Origin: JABDQA01 sp963759125
GTDB taxonomy: Bacteria > Desulfobacterota > Desulfobulbia > Desulfobulbales > Desulfocapsaceae
Length of the DNA stretch: 64,000 nucleotides
Direction of reading: 5' to 3'
Assembly (NCBI GenBank): GCA_963759125.1
Contig: CAVWXN010000005.1
Coordinates: forward strand, 1,240,001 to 1,304,000
The position numbers were made by a program, and so were the translations under genes. Under the pieces are notes generated by a model, which worked only from the letters and a program-made list of their open reading frames with translations, was not told the DNA's origin and ran no database searches. Shown piece by piece: positions 7,894 through 18,649 of this stretch. Positions within the stretch are counted from its first letter, which is position 1. Each line of letters starts with the position of its first letter.

Positions 7894-10468
7894 ATGACAA
7901 AACCCACCGAAAAGCCCCTAGCAGCGAAACGTGCATGATATGATTGCCGAGGTCGATACCGGTGCGCGAAATCCCAAAGGAGCGATTCCCAAAAGGGTCC
8001 TGTTTTTCGTACCACTTGTCTGGACCCTGTTCCAGCTCTGGTACGCCTCGCCGCTGCCCTACATGTTCAATTTTTTCGTTCTCAACTCGACCGAGGCCCG
8101 GGCGATTCACCTGGCTTTTGCAATGTTTCTTGCCTACACGGCCTTCCCGACCTTCAAATCATCACCGAAAAGCTATATTCCGATCCAGGACTGGGTGCTG
8201 GCACTGGTGGCATCCTTCTGCTCTGCCTATTTTTTCTTTTATACTGGTCTGCCCAGCGACCCGGAGACCCGACCACCTAGATCTGGTGGTTGCCGTGATC
8301 GGGCTGGTGCTGCTGCTCGAGGCAACCCGCAGGGCGCTGGGCCCCCCACTGATGGTGGTTGCCGCAATTTTTCTCCTCTACACCTTTGCCGGACCGCATA
8401 TGCCGGAGGTCATTGCCCATAAGGGTGCGAGTCTGACAAAGGGGATGACCCACTACTGGCTGACCACTGAAGGTGTGTTCGGCGTTGCCTGGGTGTTCCA
8501 CCGGCATGGTGTTCATGTTCGTGCTCTTTGGCTCACTGCTGGAGACAGCCGGGGCGGGCAACTATTTTATCCGGACGGCTTTTGCCGGTCTTGGCCATAT
8601 GCGCGGCGGTCCCGCCAAAGCTGCGGTGGTGTCATCGGCAATGACCGGGCTGGTGTCAGGGTCGTCGATCGCCAATGTGGTCACCACCGGAACGTTTACT
8701 ATCCCGCTGATGAAAAAAGTCGGGTTTTCGGCGGAAAAAGCCGGTGCGGTGGAGGTCGCCTCGTCAACTAACGGTCAGTTGACGCCGCCGGTCATGGGGG
8801 CGGCGGCATTTCTGATGGTCGAATATGTCGGCATCTCCTACATCGAGGTCATCAAGCATGCCTTTTTGCCGGCCATCATTTCCTACATCGCCCTGGTCTA
8901 TATCGTCCATCTCGAGGCCTGCAAAATGGGGCTCGAAGGGATGCCCAGGCGGCAGACCAAAACTTTGGCTCAGAGCCTGCTCTCTTTTGTCGGGACCATT
9001 GTCTTTCTGATGGTCATCGGGGCGGCAACCTATTACGGGCTGGGCTGGATCAAGACCGTGGCCGGGGAGGCGACCATCTATATCGTCTGCGTGCTGCTCT
9101 TTGTCGCCTATCTGGCTCTGCTGATGCTGGCCTGCCGGGTTCCGGAGCTGGAGTTGACCACCGAAATCACCGAGCTGCCGCCGCTGGGGCCGACCGCCCA
9201 GGCCGGCTATTATTTTCTGCTGCCCATCGTGGTGCTGATGTGGTGCCTGACGGTGGAGCGTTTGTCGCCTTCGTTTTCCGCTTTCTGGGCAACGGTCCTG
9301 ATGATTTTCATCGTGCTCACCCAGCGGCCGCTCAAGGGCTATGATGCGAAAGATGGCGGGCGACGATTAATCTTTCAAGCGAGGCTGGCAGGATCTGATC
9401 AACGGCATGGTCTCCGGCGCCAAGAACATGATTGGTATCGGCGTGGCCACCGCGGCGGCGGGTATCGTCGTCGGGACCGTGACCCTGACCGGCATCGGGC
9501 TGGTGATGACCGAATTCGTCGAGTTCATCTCCGGCGGCAACCTGATTCTGATTCTGCTGTTCACCGCCGGCATCAGCCTGCTGCTGGGCATGGGGCTGCC
9601 GACCACCGCCAACTATATCGTTGTCTCCACCCTGATGGCGCCGGTCATTGTCGCGCCTGGGTGCCCAGAACGGCTTGATCGTGCCGCTCATCGCGGTGCA
9701 TCTCTTTGTCTTTTACTTCGGTATACTGGCCGATGACACGCCGCCGGTGGGGCTGGCCGCCTTTGCTGCGGCGGGCATATCGGGCGGTGATCCGATTCGA
9801 ACCGGTATCCAGGGCTTTACCTATGATATCAGGACGGCGATTCTGCCGTTTATGTTTATTTTCAATACCGAGCTGCTGATGATAGGTAGTCGGCTCCCGC
9901 TGCATTTCATCGTCGTCGTGACTGCGGCGGTTATCGCCATGCTTGTCTTCGCTGCGGCCACACAGGGCTACTGGCTGACCAGAAACAGGATCTGGGAGAC
10001 GCTCGGGCTTCTGCTGGTGGCCTTCACCCTGTTCCGGCCCGGCTTTTTCTGGGATCAAGTTTACCCGGAGCTGACCGAGCAGCCGGCGGACAACCTGATC
10101 CAGATTGTCGAGCAGATGGAACCCGGTTCGCAGTTGCGCATGGAACTCAAAGGTGAGCGGATGGACGGCAGCGAGTTTACCATGGTGGTGATGCTGCCAG
10201 TGGCGCAGAGCCGACCGGAGCCGAGCGCCTTCAGGAAATCGGTTTTGAAACCAGGGAAGAAGAGGGCGCTATCTTCGTCGACAATGTGGTTTTTGCAAGC
10301 TCTGCGGAAAAAGCGCGGATCGATTTCGATCAGCAGATTCTCAACGTCCAGGTGCCCAACGAGCGACCGCCGAAACAGTTGATGTTCATCCCGGCACTGC
10401 TGCTGCTCGGTTTGATCTGGTTTCTGCAGAAAGGCAGGATCAAAAAACAGCAGACAGTCGCAGCCTGA
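7894..10468 (+). CDS. TRAP transporter fused 4TM/12TM permease (several frameshifts)
   Basis: DctQM fusion that works with a TAXI receptor in sodium-driven uptake. The N-terminus MTKPTEKPLAAKR leads into a 4-helix part (LFFVPLVWTLFQLWYASPLPY). The large permease part shows AVVSSAMTGLVSGSSIANV, SSTNGQLTPPVMGAAAFL, GLPTTANYIVVST and DDTPPVGLAAFAAAGISG. The C-terminus is LIWFLQKGRIKKQQTVAA. Shifts are needed near 7928, 8272, 8495, 9350, 9655 and 10215, but no segment is missing. The in-frame TGA near 7936 is not at a cysteine and is explained by the first shift, not recoding. Confidence 0.82.
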
Positions 10469-10522
10469 CGACCAGGCAGAACGATAATGATTCGTTGCTA
10501 GGAGATTTCAGAGGAGAATAGG

Positions 10523-11020
10523 ATGATAACCAAAATAATGGTTCCCGTGGCCTTTTCAAAGTATTCCCTGGGCATTCTCGATTTTGCCGCCGAAATTGCC
10601 GAACCGCTGGGGGCCGAGCTTCAGGTGGTCAACGTCATCAGCGACAGGGACCTGGAAGCGGTCAATAAAATCACCGAGTTTGGCTACAAGGTCGACAGCG
10701 ACAAGTACCTCGAGACCGTCAAGAAGGAACGGCGCGAATCGATTACGGCCATGGCCGATCACCTGACCCTGCCGGATGACAAGATTTCCTTCACCTTTCT
10801 TATCGGTGATCCGACCTCAGAACTGCTGCGCTTCGTGGTTGAATCAGAGGTTGATCTGGTGGTGATGGGAATTAAATCGAGAGAACTCAAACACATGTTC
10901 GCCGGATCAGTGGCTGAGCGGATGTTCAGAAGATGTCCGGTGCCGGTTCTGTCCTATCGCGGAGACGATATCGCTGAACGTTTGCGTAAACGGGTGTACA
11001 GGCATATTGGTGATCATTGA
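10523..11020 (+). CDS. Universal stress protein (UspA family)
   Basis: Single-domain Usp of 165 residues with the opening ITKIMVPVAFSKYSLGILDFA and a C-terminal nucleotide-binding-type segment DLVVMGIKSR...MFAGSVAERMFRRCPVPVL. The residues fit the ATP-binding G-2x-G-9x-G(S/T) pattern only loosely. It begins 54 bases after the TRAP permease with a GAGGAGA site and precedes a strong terminator, so it is the last gene of the TAXI-TRAP operon. Usp genes are frequent partners of TRAP systems. Confidence 0.87.
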   Translation: MITKIMVPVAFSKYSLGILDFAAEIAEPLGAELQVVNVISDRDLEAVNKITEFGYKVDSDKYLETVKKERRESITAMADHLTLPDDKISFTFLIGDPTSELLRFVVESEVDLVVMGIKSRELKHMFAGSVAERMFRRCPVPVLSYRGDDIAERLRKRVYRHIGDH

Positions 11021-11045
11021 TTAGTGGTGAACAGTGCATAGGAGT

Positions 11046-11077
11046 AAAAAAAGGAGAGGCGCTGCCTCTCCTTTTTT
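11046..11077. terminator. Strong intrinsic terminator, symmetric
   Basis: AAAAAAGGAGAGGC, loop GCT, GCCTCTCCTTTTTT. Perfect stem with an A-run on one side and a T-run on the other, so it could stop transcription from either strand. It ends the TRAP-Usp operon. Confidence 0.92.
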
Positions 11078-11142
11078 GTGTGCAGAATAAGAATCTGGAT
11101 GATCACGGTGCTGATGGTCACTAACTTATACAGAGGTGTAAG

Positions 11143-13818
11143 GTGGCGGATGAAATCTATCTTATTGACGGCAGTGCCTTCATTTACCGGGCCTTTCACG
11201 CCGTTGCACCGTTGACCAACGCGGAAGGGTTCCAGACCAATGCGGTGTTTGGCTTCGTCAGTATGCTCAATAAACTGCTGAAGGATAAAAATCCTTCGCA
11301 TCTGGCCGTCGCTTTCGACAGCAGGGGCAAAGTGTTCAGGCATCAGATGTATCCCGAGTACAAGGCCAACCGCCCACCGATGCCCGATGAACTGGCGGCC
11401 CAGCTGCCCTATATAAAGAAAGTGGTAGCAGGCCATGGGCCTGGTAAGTTTTGAGCAGGCTGGAATCGAGGCCGATGACATCATCGGCACCGCCGCCCTG
11501 GCTCTTGGCAGCAAGGGGTAGCAAGGTGGTCATCGTCTCCGGGGACAAGGACCTGCTGCAACTGGTGGATGAAAAAATCACCATGTGGGACCCGATGAAT
11601 GACCGGGTGATGGATTCTGCCGGGGTGGAAAACAAATATCAGGTGGGCCCCGACCGGCTGCTCGACTGCTTCGCCCTGATCGGCGACAGCTCCGATAACG
11701 TGCCCGGGGTCCCCGGTATCGGCCCTAAAACCGCTTCGAAATTGATCGCCGAGTACGGCTCCCTGGATGGGCTCTATGAACAGGTTGACAGCCTGAAGAA
11801 ATCAAAGATGAAGGAGCGGCTGATCGAGAACAGGGAAGCGGCTTATTTGTCCAGGGATCTAATCCGGCTCAAAACAGATGTGGAGATGGAGTTGTCAGCC
11901 GATCGCTACACCGTGGGGGAGAGAGACGAGGAGGCGCTCAGGCGGATCTATACCGAGCTTGGTTTTACCTCGCTGCTCAAAGAGCTGGACGGCAGTGGTC
12001 GGGCAATTCCGACAGACCATTTTACCATCGTTTCCGATCAGGATGAGCTGGAGAAGATGCTGGTGGAGCTGCGCCAGGCAAAGCTTCTGGTCATCGATAC
12101 GGAAACGACCTCGCTGCAGAGTAGAAGTGCTGAAGTGGTGGGGATCTCAGTCAATGGCGGCAGCGCTGCCTGCTGGTATATCCCCCTCGGTCATGTCGAC
12201 CAGGATGGCAGGCTGGTCGAGTCCCAGCTTCCAGTGGATCTTGTCAGGCAGAAACTATCTGTGCTGCTGGAATCAGAGACGTTGCCCAAACTGGCCCACA
12301 ATCTCAAATATGATTTATCGGTACTCAAACATGGTTTTGAGGTTGAACTCAAAGGTCCGCTGCTGGATACCATGATCGCCGCCTATCTGGCGGAGCCCTC
12401 ACGGCGGTCGTTCAAGCTCGATGACCTCTGTCTGGGACTTGGTCTCAGACTCACCTCATATAAGGAGGTGACCGCTGGCGACAAACGCGAGGATGGCTTT
12501 GCTTATGTCGATCATAAACCGGGCTGGCAACTACTCTTGTGAGGATGTATTTGCCACCCTGCAGCTCTGGAACCATTGTCAGCCGCTGCTTGAAGAAGCA
12601 GGGCTGGAGGAGCTGTTCAGTGGGGTGGAGATGAAACTCGTGCCCATCCTCGAGGAAATGGAGGCAGTCGGCATCAAAGTTGATCCGGTCCATCTCGAGA
12701 GGTTGTCGGTGGAATTTCGCCAAAAGCTGGATCAGCGCGAGAAACAGATATATGAGCTGGCCGGTCGCGAGTTCAATATCAACTCACCTCAGCAGCTTGG
12801 GACCATCCTTTTCGAAGAGCTGGGGCTGCCTCACGGCAGAAAGACCAAGACCGGTTACTCCACCGATATCAAAGTACTGGAAAAACTTGCTCCGCAGCAC
12901 GATCTGCCAGCCCTGATCATCGACTACCGAAACCTGGCCAAGCTCTTATCGACCTATGTGGACAAGCTGGCAGAGCTGATTGATCCCCAGACCGGTCGGG
13001 TCCATACCTCGTTCAATCAGACGGTGACCGCCACCGGCAGGCTGTCCAGTTCCAATCCTAACCTGCAGAACATTCCGATCAGAGGGGAAGAGGGAGCCCG
13101 AATCCGGGAAGCCTTCGTGCCCGAACCGGGGAAACTCTTTCTGTTCGGCGATTATTCTCAGATTGATTTGCGGGTACTGGCCCACTATTCTCAGGACCCC
13201 GCGCTGATAAAGGCCTTCAGGGAAGGAGATGACATTCATACCAGAACGGCGGCTGAAGTGTTTTCGGTATCACCGCTGCTGGTGACCTCGGAAATGCGCC
13301 GGGTCGCCAAGAGCATCAATTTCGGCATCGTCTACGGCATGAGCAGCTTTGGTCTGGCCAACCAGCTCCAGATAAGCAGAAGGGAGGCATCGCTGTTCAT
13401 CGAGCGCTACTTCAACCTCTACGGAGGGGTAAAAGAGTTCATGCATGACATAGTCGAACAGGCGAGAAAAGACGGCTATGTCACCACCCTGTTGAACCGC
13501 CGGAGATACTTGCCGGAGATTGGGGCAGCAAATAAGATGCGTCGCGAGTTTGCTGAACGGGCCGCCTTGAACACGCCTATCCAGGGGACAGCGGCTGATA
13601 TTATTAAACTGGCCATGCTCCGGGTTGATGAGCTGCTGAAAAAGAACAAGAGCTCCTGCAGGATGCTGCTGCAGATCCATGATGAACTGGTGTTCGAGTT
13701 GACACCGGAAGAATGTGTGGAGTTGCAGCCGCAGATTCAGCAGACCATGGAGCAGGCCATGAAACTCGACGTTCCCCTGGTGGTGAACATGGAGACGGGC
13801 ACCGATCTGGCGAAATAA
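11143..13818 (+). CDS. polA: DNA polymerase I (three frameshifts)
   Basis: Repair and Okazaki-fragment polymerase with three domains. The 5-prime nuclease domain starts at a GTG (MADEIYLIDGSAFIYRAFH) and includes AVAFDSRGKVFRHQMYPEYK, VSGDKDLLQLV and GVPGIGPKTA. A 3-5 exonuclease domain keeps its DxE motif (LVIDTETTSLQ). The polymerase domain shows TATGRLSSSNPNLQNIPIR, GDYSQIDLRVLAHYS, RRVAKSINFGIVYGMS and the catalytic HDELVFE. Breaks near 11430, 11517 and 12512 interrupt an otherwise complete reading of about 890 residues. This gene is near-essential in most bacteria, so sequencing indels are the best explanation. Confidence 0.93.
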
Positions 13819-13832
13819 TATGAAGATAATGA

Positions 13833-13887
13833 GGGGACACAATACCTATCATGTCCCGAAAGGGGACATGATAGGTATTGTGTCCCC
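13833..13887. repeat. REP-like palindrome, copy 2
   Basis: GGGGACACAATACCTATCAT... arm, GAAA loop, matching second arm ending TGTGTCCCC. Differs from copy 1 by a paired change (CG to AT in both arms) that keeps the stem. Lies between convergent polA and gltA. Confidence 0.87.
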
Positions 13888-13910
13888 ATATGTCCCCGTA
13901 TAACCACCTG

Positions 13911-15209
13911 TCAGGGGCGCTCCTCTATCGGTGCATACGATCGTTTGACCATTCCCTGATAAATCTGGCGAGGTCGGCCGATGCGGTTGCTCTCCTTGTC
14001 CATGTTCATCTCCTGCCAGTGGGAAATCCAGCCAGGCAGGCGTCCCAGGGCGAACATCACCGTGAACATGTTGGTTGGAATACCCATGGCCCGATAAACG
14101 ATACCCGAGTAAAAATCGACATTGGGATAGAGATTTCTGGAGACGAAGTAGTCATCTTTTCTGACCCGGTATTCGAGTTCCTGGGCGATGTCCAGCAGGG
14201 GATCTTCGATATTCATCGTTTCCAGAATCTCGTGGGTGACCTCTTTGATTATCTTGGCCCTGGGATCGTAGGTCTTGTACACCCGGTGGCCGAAACCAGT
14301 GAGCCTATAGGGATCATTCGGGTCTTTGGCCATCTTGATATATTTGTCGAAATTCATATCGTCGGCGTAGATCGTCTCCAGCATCCTGATTACGGCCGCG
14401 TTGGCTCCCCCGTGCAATGGTCCCCAGAGGGCACCGACCCCGGCCGAGATCGAGGGGTAGAGCTTGACCCCCGAACTGCCCACCAGCCTGACTGTGGAAG
14501 TAGAGCAGTTCTGTTCGTGATCAGCATGTAATATCAGCAGTTTGTTCAATGCCGCAGTCATCAGCGGATCAATCTTGTAGGGTATATTGGGACGCTCGAA
14601 CATCATGTTCAGGAAGTTGGAGCAATAGTTCAGATCAGCCCGGGGATAGACCAGTGGGTGGCCAATACTCTTCTTGTAGGAAAAGGCGGCGATGGTCCTG
14701 ATCTTCGAAAGCAGCCGGGCAGTGGCGGTGGTGATTCCGCCATAGGGATCTTCATCGAGATCCATTTCCGGATAGAAATCGTGCAGAGAACCGACCATGG
14801 TCGATAAAATCGACATCGGCGAGGCATTCGGCGGGAAATGATCGAAAAAGTGGATCATATCCTCATGGATCAGAGCGTAGCGGATCATGTCTTCTCTGAA
14901 CTTGTTCAACTCCTTCTCATTCGGCAGCTCGCCGGTGAGCAGCAAGTAAGCCACCTCGATGAAGACACAGTTTTCGGCCAGATCGGCGATATCATAACCC
15001 CGGTAGCGGAGGATGCCGTTTTTGCCGTCGAGATAGGTGATCCCGGACTCGCAGGAGCCGGTGTTCATATAGCCGCTGTCGAGGGTGATATACCCCGTAT
15101 CGCGCAGCAGGCTGCGTATATCAATCGCTTTTTCTCCGGTGGTACTCTCTACAATAGGCAGCTCGTAGGTGTGTCCATCGACGGTTAATTGGGCTGTCTG
15201 GTGGGCCAT
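13911..15209 (-). CDS. gltA: Citrate synthase (type II)
   Basis: Condenses oxaloacetate and acetyl-CoA to citrate. The start at 15209 (MAHQTAQLTVDGHTYELP) is chosen over an upstream in-frame Met because GAGG lies just before it. Features: N-terminal beta domain typical of hexameric bacterial enzymes, GILRYRGYDIADLAE, the histidine segment LLILHADHEQNCSTSTVR, GPLHGGANAAV, GFGHRVYKTYDPRA and C-terminal RIGRPRQIYQGMVKR. Length 432 residues is normal. Intact. The N-terminal domain suggests the NADH-responsive class. Confidence 0.95.
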   Translation of the reverse strand: MAHQTAQLTVDGHTYELPIVESTTGEKAIDIRSLLRDTGYITLDSGYMNTGSCESGITYLDGKNGILRYRGYDIADLAENCVFIEVAYLLLTGELPNEKELNKFREDMIRYALIHEDMIHFFDHFPPNASPMSILSTMVGSLHDFYPEMDLDEDPYGGITTATARLLSKIRTIAAFSYKKSIGHPLVYPRADLNYCSNFLNMMFERPNIPYKIDPLMTAALNKLLILHADHEQNCSTSTVRLVGSSGVKLYPSISAGVGALWGPLHGGANAAVIRMLETIYADDMNFDKYIKMAKDPNDPYRLTGFGHRVYKTYDPRAKIIKEVTHEILETMNIEDPLLDIAQELEYRVRKDDYFVSRNLYPNVDFYSGIVYRAMGIPTNMFTVMFALGRLPGWISHWQEMNMDKESNRIGRPRQIYQGMVKRSYAPIEERP

Positions 15210-15656
15210 AATGTCCTCGTAAATTGGGTTGTCTCTGCCGACGTTCGTCCTGTTCAGCAATGTCGGTATTACCGTAACCGTGGAGTGCCGAACTGACATT
15301 GTTAGTAAGCGTGCAGCTCAGCAATTGGCTTGGGCCTGGTAGAAGCAGAAGATTGATCGCCTAACAGGATTTGTGTTCGTACAGCGGTTGTTGCAGACGG
15401 ATGACTGGAGCAGGGAGTGCCGAAGCCATATCGTAAAACGAGCACAGTATAGCCGTAAATCGTATTTTCGGCAATTTCTCTTTTGTTTAATGCCCCAAGG
15501 CAGCGGTAAATAAGCGGTATCGATTGTAGCTCCGTTTAATATTTTTGCCTGAATGGTCCAAAGTAATTATAGGTGAGAAAAGGTAATGGTGAAGCCTGCT
15601 GTACCTTCGGGGGACGATGGTTCGGCAGGTCGAGGCACGATGGAGCAATACTGGTT
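15210..15656. other. Divergent intergenic region, gltA and hypothetical gene
   Basis: No gene supported. It should contain the divergent promoters for gltA (minus) and the Cys-rich hypothetical gene (plus). The only element that stands out is a weak sigma-70-like promoter at 15545-15573. Confidence 0.4.
15545..15573 (+). promoter_or_regulatory. Possible sigma-70 promoter
   Basis: TTGCCT, 17-base spacer, TATAGG, about 84 bases before the start codon at 15657. Spacing is ideal and the hexamers are partial matches. Confidence 0.35.
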
Positions 15657-16364
15657 ATGACAGAGTTGAAAGAAGAGATGGCTCAACTGGAACTCCCGCT
15701 GCTGATCGAGTACGGGGTGCCCGCTGAAGAAAAAGAAAAGGCGCTGGCAGTCTATGAGAGATACCGGCACAGTCCCGCCGCCGTGTCACTTTTACGCTGC
15801 TATTATTCGGATCTGCCCGAGGCCAGGGAAGAGATGGCAGTCGATCTGAAAATCGTTGCTTCGAGGCAGGGCAGTGATCTTGTCGTTCTGCAATCGACCA
15901 GCCACGATTATCTCTACCTCCACTCGGATAATCAGGTGCTGCTGCTGGGAGAGTTCAAGGACGGAGTCGAGGATGAATCGATTCTTCACTATTTCCAGTT
16001 CAAGAATCGAGAAGATTTCTGGGAAAAGGCCGGTACCCGGCCGGCTGATCTGCCTTCCCTGCATGTCCCTGAAGCCCCCGCCACGCCGGTAGTCTGTGTT
16101 GCCTGCGGTGTTGGCATCGGCGATGTTCATATCCTCGGCTGCCCGGTTGAGCAATGCCCCTGGTGCGAGGCCCAGTTGAACCGCTGCAACTGCAGGTTCG
16201 ATCAGCTCGGTATCAGCGCCATCGAAGAGGAGGAACAGCTGGATCGCTTCGAACTTCTTCTCGAACGCAAGGGGCGCATCCCTTTCAAGGCCGGACAGAA
16301 TCCCTCCTATCCTACGGCGGGAAATGATCCGCCGCCCTTCACCGACGACCAGCCTGACAAATAA
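15657..16364 (+). CDS. Hypothetical Cys-rich protein
   Basis: No family recognised. The 235-residue product from the ATG at 15657 is acidic and soluble, with no signal peptide or membrane segment. The middle holds VVLQSTSHDYLYLHSDNQVL and an FKNREDFWEKAG segment. Residues 150-185 are cysteine-dense: CVACGVGIGDVHILGC, then CPWC and CNC, which could bind one or two zinc ions or a cluster. It stands alone between divergent gltA and convergent hflC. An in-frame upstream GTG at 15573 is less likely as a start. Confidence 0.65.
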   Translation: MTELKEEMAQLELPLLIEYGVPAEEKEKALAVYERYRHSPAAVSLLRCYYSDLPEAREEMAVDLKIVASRQGSDLVVLQSTSHDYLYLHSDNQVLLLGEFKDGVEDESILHYFQFKNREDFWEKAGTRPADLPSLHVPEAPATPVVCVACGVGIGDVHILGCPVEQCPWCEAQLNRCNCRFDQLGISAIEEEEQLDRFELLLERKGRIPFKAGQNPSYPTAGNDPPPFTDDQPDK

Positions 16365-16403
16365 AAAACCCCTTGCGGCTCCAAGATTTTGAGCCACAAG
16401 GGG
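16363..16403 (-). terminator. Terminator of the hflKC operon
   Basis: Read on the minus strand: CCCCTTG, bulge, GGCTC, loop, GAGCC, bulge, CAAGGGG, then a T-run (plus-strand A-run 16363-16368). It overlaps the stop codon of the convergent hypothetical gene. Confidence 0.85.
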
Positions 16404-16411
16404 GAGTAGAT

Positions 16412-17359
16412 CTAAAGGTGGCTGGCCTGTGTTGGGAACACGTTTTTCAGATATTTGTAGATATCTGAATCGGAGGAGATGACCAGAGAGGTGTTCTCGC
16501 CAATTATCTTATCGTAGCTTTCCAGAGTCTTCATAAAAGAGAAAAATTCTGGATCCTGGCTGAAGGCCTCGGCGTAAATCTTGGTGGCTTCGGCGTCTGC
16601 TTTACCTTTTATTTCAAGAGCTTCCTTGTTTGCCCCAGAGGTAATTTCCCGGAGTTGCCTGTCAACGGTACCAAGTATTCTGGCTTTCTGCCCCTCACCC
16701 ATCGAGCGTTTCTCCGCGGCTATTCTCTTTCGTTCCGAGATCATCCGGTCATAGACCCGCAGCCTGACCGATTCAATGTAGTTGACCCGGCGGAACATGA
16801 CATCCACCAGTTCGATACCATATTGCGGCATGGCCCTGGAAGATATCTCAAGAATCTGATCGGAGATCACGTCTCTTCCCCGTACGGGTTTGGTTCCCGG
16901 TTCCTGATTGGAAGGCGTCATGGTATCGAGTGACCAGTCGGAGCTCCTGATGATCTCGATCAGGTTGTTCTTGTTGACCATATCACGAACAGTACCGCCG
17001 ATGATGTCATCGAGAAGTGACTGGGCTCGTGATTCGGTTCGTACGGCCTGCATGAACCTGAGAGCATCAACGATCCGCCAGCGCGCAGTGACATCGAGGT
17101 AGACAAAGGTCTTGTCGTTGGTGGGGATCTGATTTGGATCGCCGTTCCAGATGACGATCCGCTTGTCGAACTCGTTGACCTGCTGCAGGAAAGGCATTTT
17201 GAAGTAGAGCCCTGCCTCTGTTTTCGGTTCGCCGATCGGTTTACCGAACTGGGTGATCATCACCTGCCGACCCTCCTGGACAATATAGAAGCCATCGTAG
17301 ATAACCACGATACCGAGCAGGACAAGGCCGATTAGAAGAAAATTTGCTATCTGTTTCAT
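16412..17359 (-). CDS. hflC: FtsH protease modulator HflC
   Basis: SPFH/band-7 membrane protein that forms a cage with HflK around the FtsH protease. One N-terminal membrane helix (ANFLLIGLVLLGIVVIYDGF) is followed by the SPFH domain (REGRQ-type start VQEGRQVMITQFGKPI, AGLYFKMPF), the ERKRIAAEKRSMGEG coiled-coil and an Ala/Glu-rich helix KADAEATKIYAEAFSQDPEF. The ATG at 17359 has AGGAG upstream; the frame runs further 5-prime but without a better start. Sixteen bases separate it from hflK. Length 315 is normal. Confidence 0.93.
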   Translation of the reverse strand: MKQIANFLLIGLVLLGIVVIYDGFYIVQEGRQVMITQFGKPIGEPKTEAGLYFKMPFLQQVNEFDKRIVIWNGDPNQIPTNDKTFVYLDVTARWRIVDALRFMQAVRTESRAQSLLDDIIGGTVRDMVNKNNLIEIIRSSDWSLDTMTPSNQEPGTKPVRGRDVISDQILEISSRAMPQYGIELVDVMFRRVNYIESVRLRVYDRMISERKRIAAEKRSMGEGQKARILGTVDRQLREITSGANKEALEIKGKADAEATKIYAEAFSQDPEFFSFMKTLESYDKIIGENTSLVISSDSDIYKYLKNVFPTQASHL

Positions 17360-17375
17360 GGTGTATTCTCCTAGT

Positions 17376-18488
17376 CTATTGTCCTTGCGGGACCGGTTGA
17401 TTGTTCTTGCGGAGGTTGAGCAGCGGCAGCGGTCCCTGCTGTTCTTCATCCATGATGTAAATGTTTTCTACCTGCGGCAGAACTGCCTGCATGGTTTCCA
17501 GATACATGCGCTGCCGGGTGACATCCGGAGCGTTTTTGTATTCACCCAGGATTTCGACGAACCGGGTCGTCTCGCCCATGGCGTTGTTGATCCGCTCCGT
17601 TGCGTAACCTCTCGATTCTTCAACGATCTTCAAAGCATTACCGCGGGCGGCGGGTATTACCCGGTTATAGGTTTCCTCGGCCTCGTTGACCAGCCGTTTC
17701 ATATCCTGGTCGGCCTCATTGACTTCGTTAAAGGCAGGCTTGACCTGCTCCGGCGGGTTGATGTCCTGGAACTGCACCGTGACAAGACCGACGCCAGCTT
17801 CTAGAAAATTAAGCTGTTCCTGCAGCTCCTGCTTGACGTTTGCAGCCAGAATCTCACGATTACTGAGGACGTAATCGAAATCCATGTTGCCGACGACCCG
17901 CCTGGTTACCGCTTCTGAGAGATCGTGTACCGCCTGCTTGACGTCCTGGACCTTAAACAGGTAATTGATTGGATCTGCTATGCGATACTGAACGATCCAG
18001 GCCACGTTGATAACGTTTTTGTCAGCGGTCAGCATCAGCGACTCCATGTCGTAGCCGCGACTGTCAAAAGATGTTTTTTGGCCGGGATTTCGGGTCCTGA
18101 AGCCAAATTCCTGTTTCTGAATCTGGAGAATGTTGACTTTGGCCAGCGACTCCATATACGGAATTTTCAGATGCAGACCCGGTTGGGCGGTACGGTTGTA
18201 TTTTCCAAAGCGCAGCACCACCCCGACTTCGTTGGGAGCAACCTTGTAAAATGATTGGTAGACCCCTTGGAAGAGGATGATGATCAGCGCCAGGATGAGC
18301 ACCTTGGAGATGATCGAAAAGGGACTCGTCGGCGTCCGCTTCGAAGGCGGTTCACCATCGCCGGAATCCGGCTTTTTCTGATCAGTGAATAAATCCTGTA
18401 GTTTCTTGATTAGTTGAGCGACAATCTCCTCTGGTGACTGAGGGCGTTTCTTGCGCCCCCAGGGAGGTTGTTGATCTTGATTAGACAT
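17376..18488 (-). CDS. hflK: FtsH protease modulator HflK
   Basis: Partner of HflC. A hydrophilic, proline-rich N-terminus (PPWGRKKRPQSPEEI) of about 60 residues is followed by one membrane helix (KVLILALIIILFQGVYQSF) and an SPFH domain (VAPNEVGVVLRFGKYNRT, PGLHLKIPYMES). The C-terminal helix carries RGNALKIVEESRGYATERI. 370 residues, intact. First gene of the hflKC operon; a shared terminator follows hflC. Confidence 0.94.
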   Translation of the reverse strand: MSNQDQQPPWGRKKRPQSPEEIVAQLIKKLQDLFTDQKKPDSGDGEPPSKRTPTSPFSIISKVLILALIIILFQGVYQSFYKVAPNEVGVVLRFGKYNRTAQPGLHLKIPYMESLAKVNILQIQKQEFGFRTRNPGQKTSFDSRGYDMESLMLTADKNVINVAWIVQYRIADPINYLFKVQDVKQAVHDLSEAVTRRVVGNMDFDYVLSNREILAANVKQELQEQLNFLEAGVGLVTVQFQDINPPEQVKPAFNEVNEADQDMKRLVNEAEETYNRVIPAARGNALKIVEESRGYATERINNAMGETTRFVEILGEYKNAPDVTRQRMYLETMQAVLPQVENIYIMDEEQQGPLPLLNLRKNNQPVPQGQ

Positions 18489-18649
18489 GTGGGGCTCCAG
18501 TGAGTTTAACTTAAATAAAAGCAGACCGCCGCTGAACGCCAGCCTGCGAATCTGAGCGTTTGAAATCTGACTATAGTGGTAAGTATTAATGCTTACAAAT
18601 CAAGCGCTACAAGGTAATTCATAGAGTTAATAAAGACAAGCGGAAGCTG

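Noticed and set aside
7934..7938. TGA near the start of the TRAP permease as a fifth Sec codon
   Set aside because: No cysteine is expected there and the downstream protein resumes in a different frame, so it is a frameshift.
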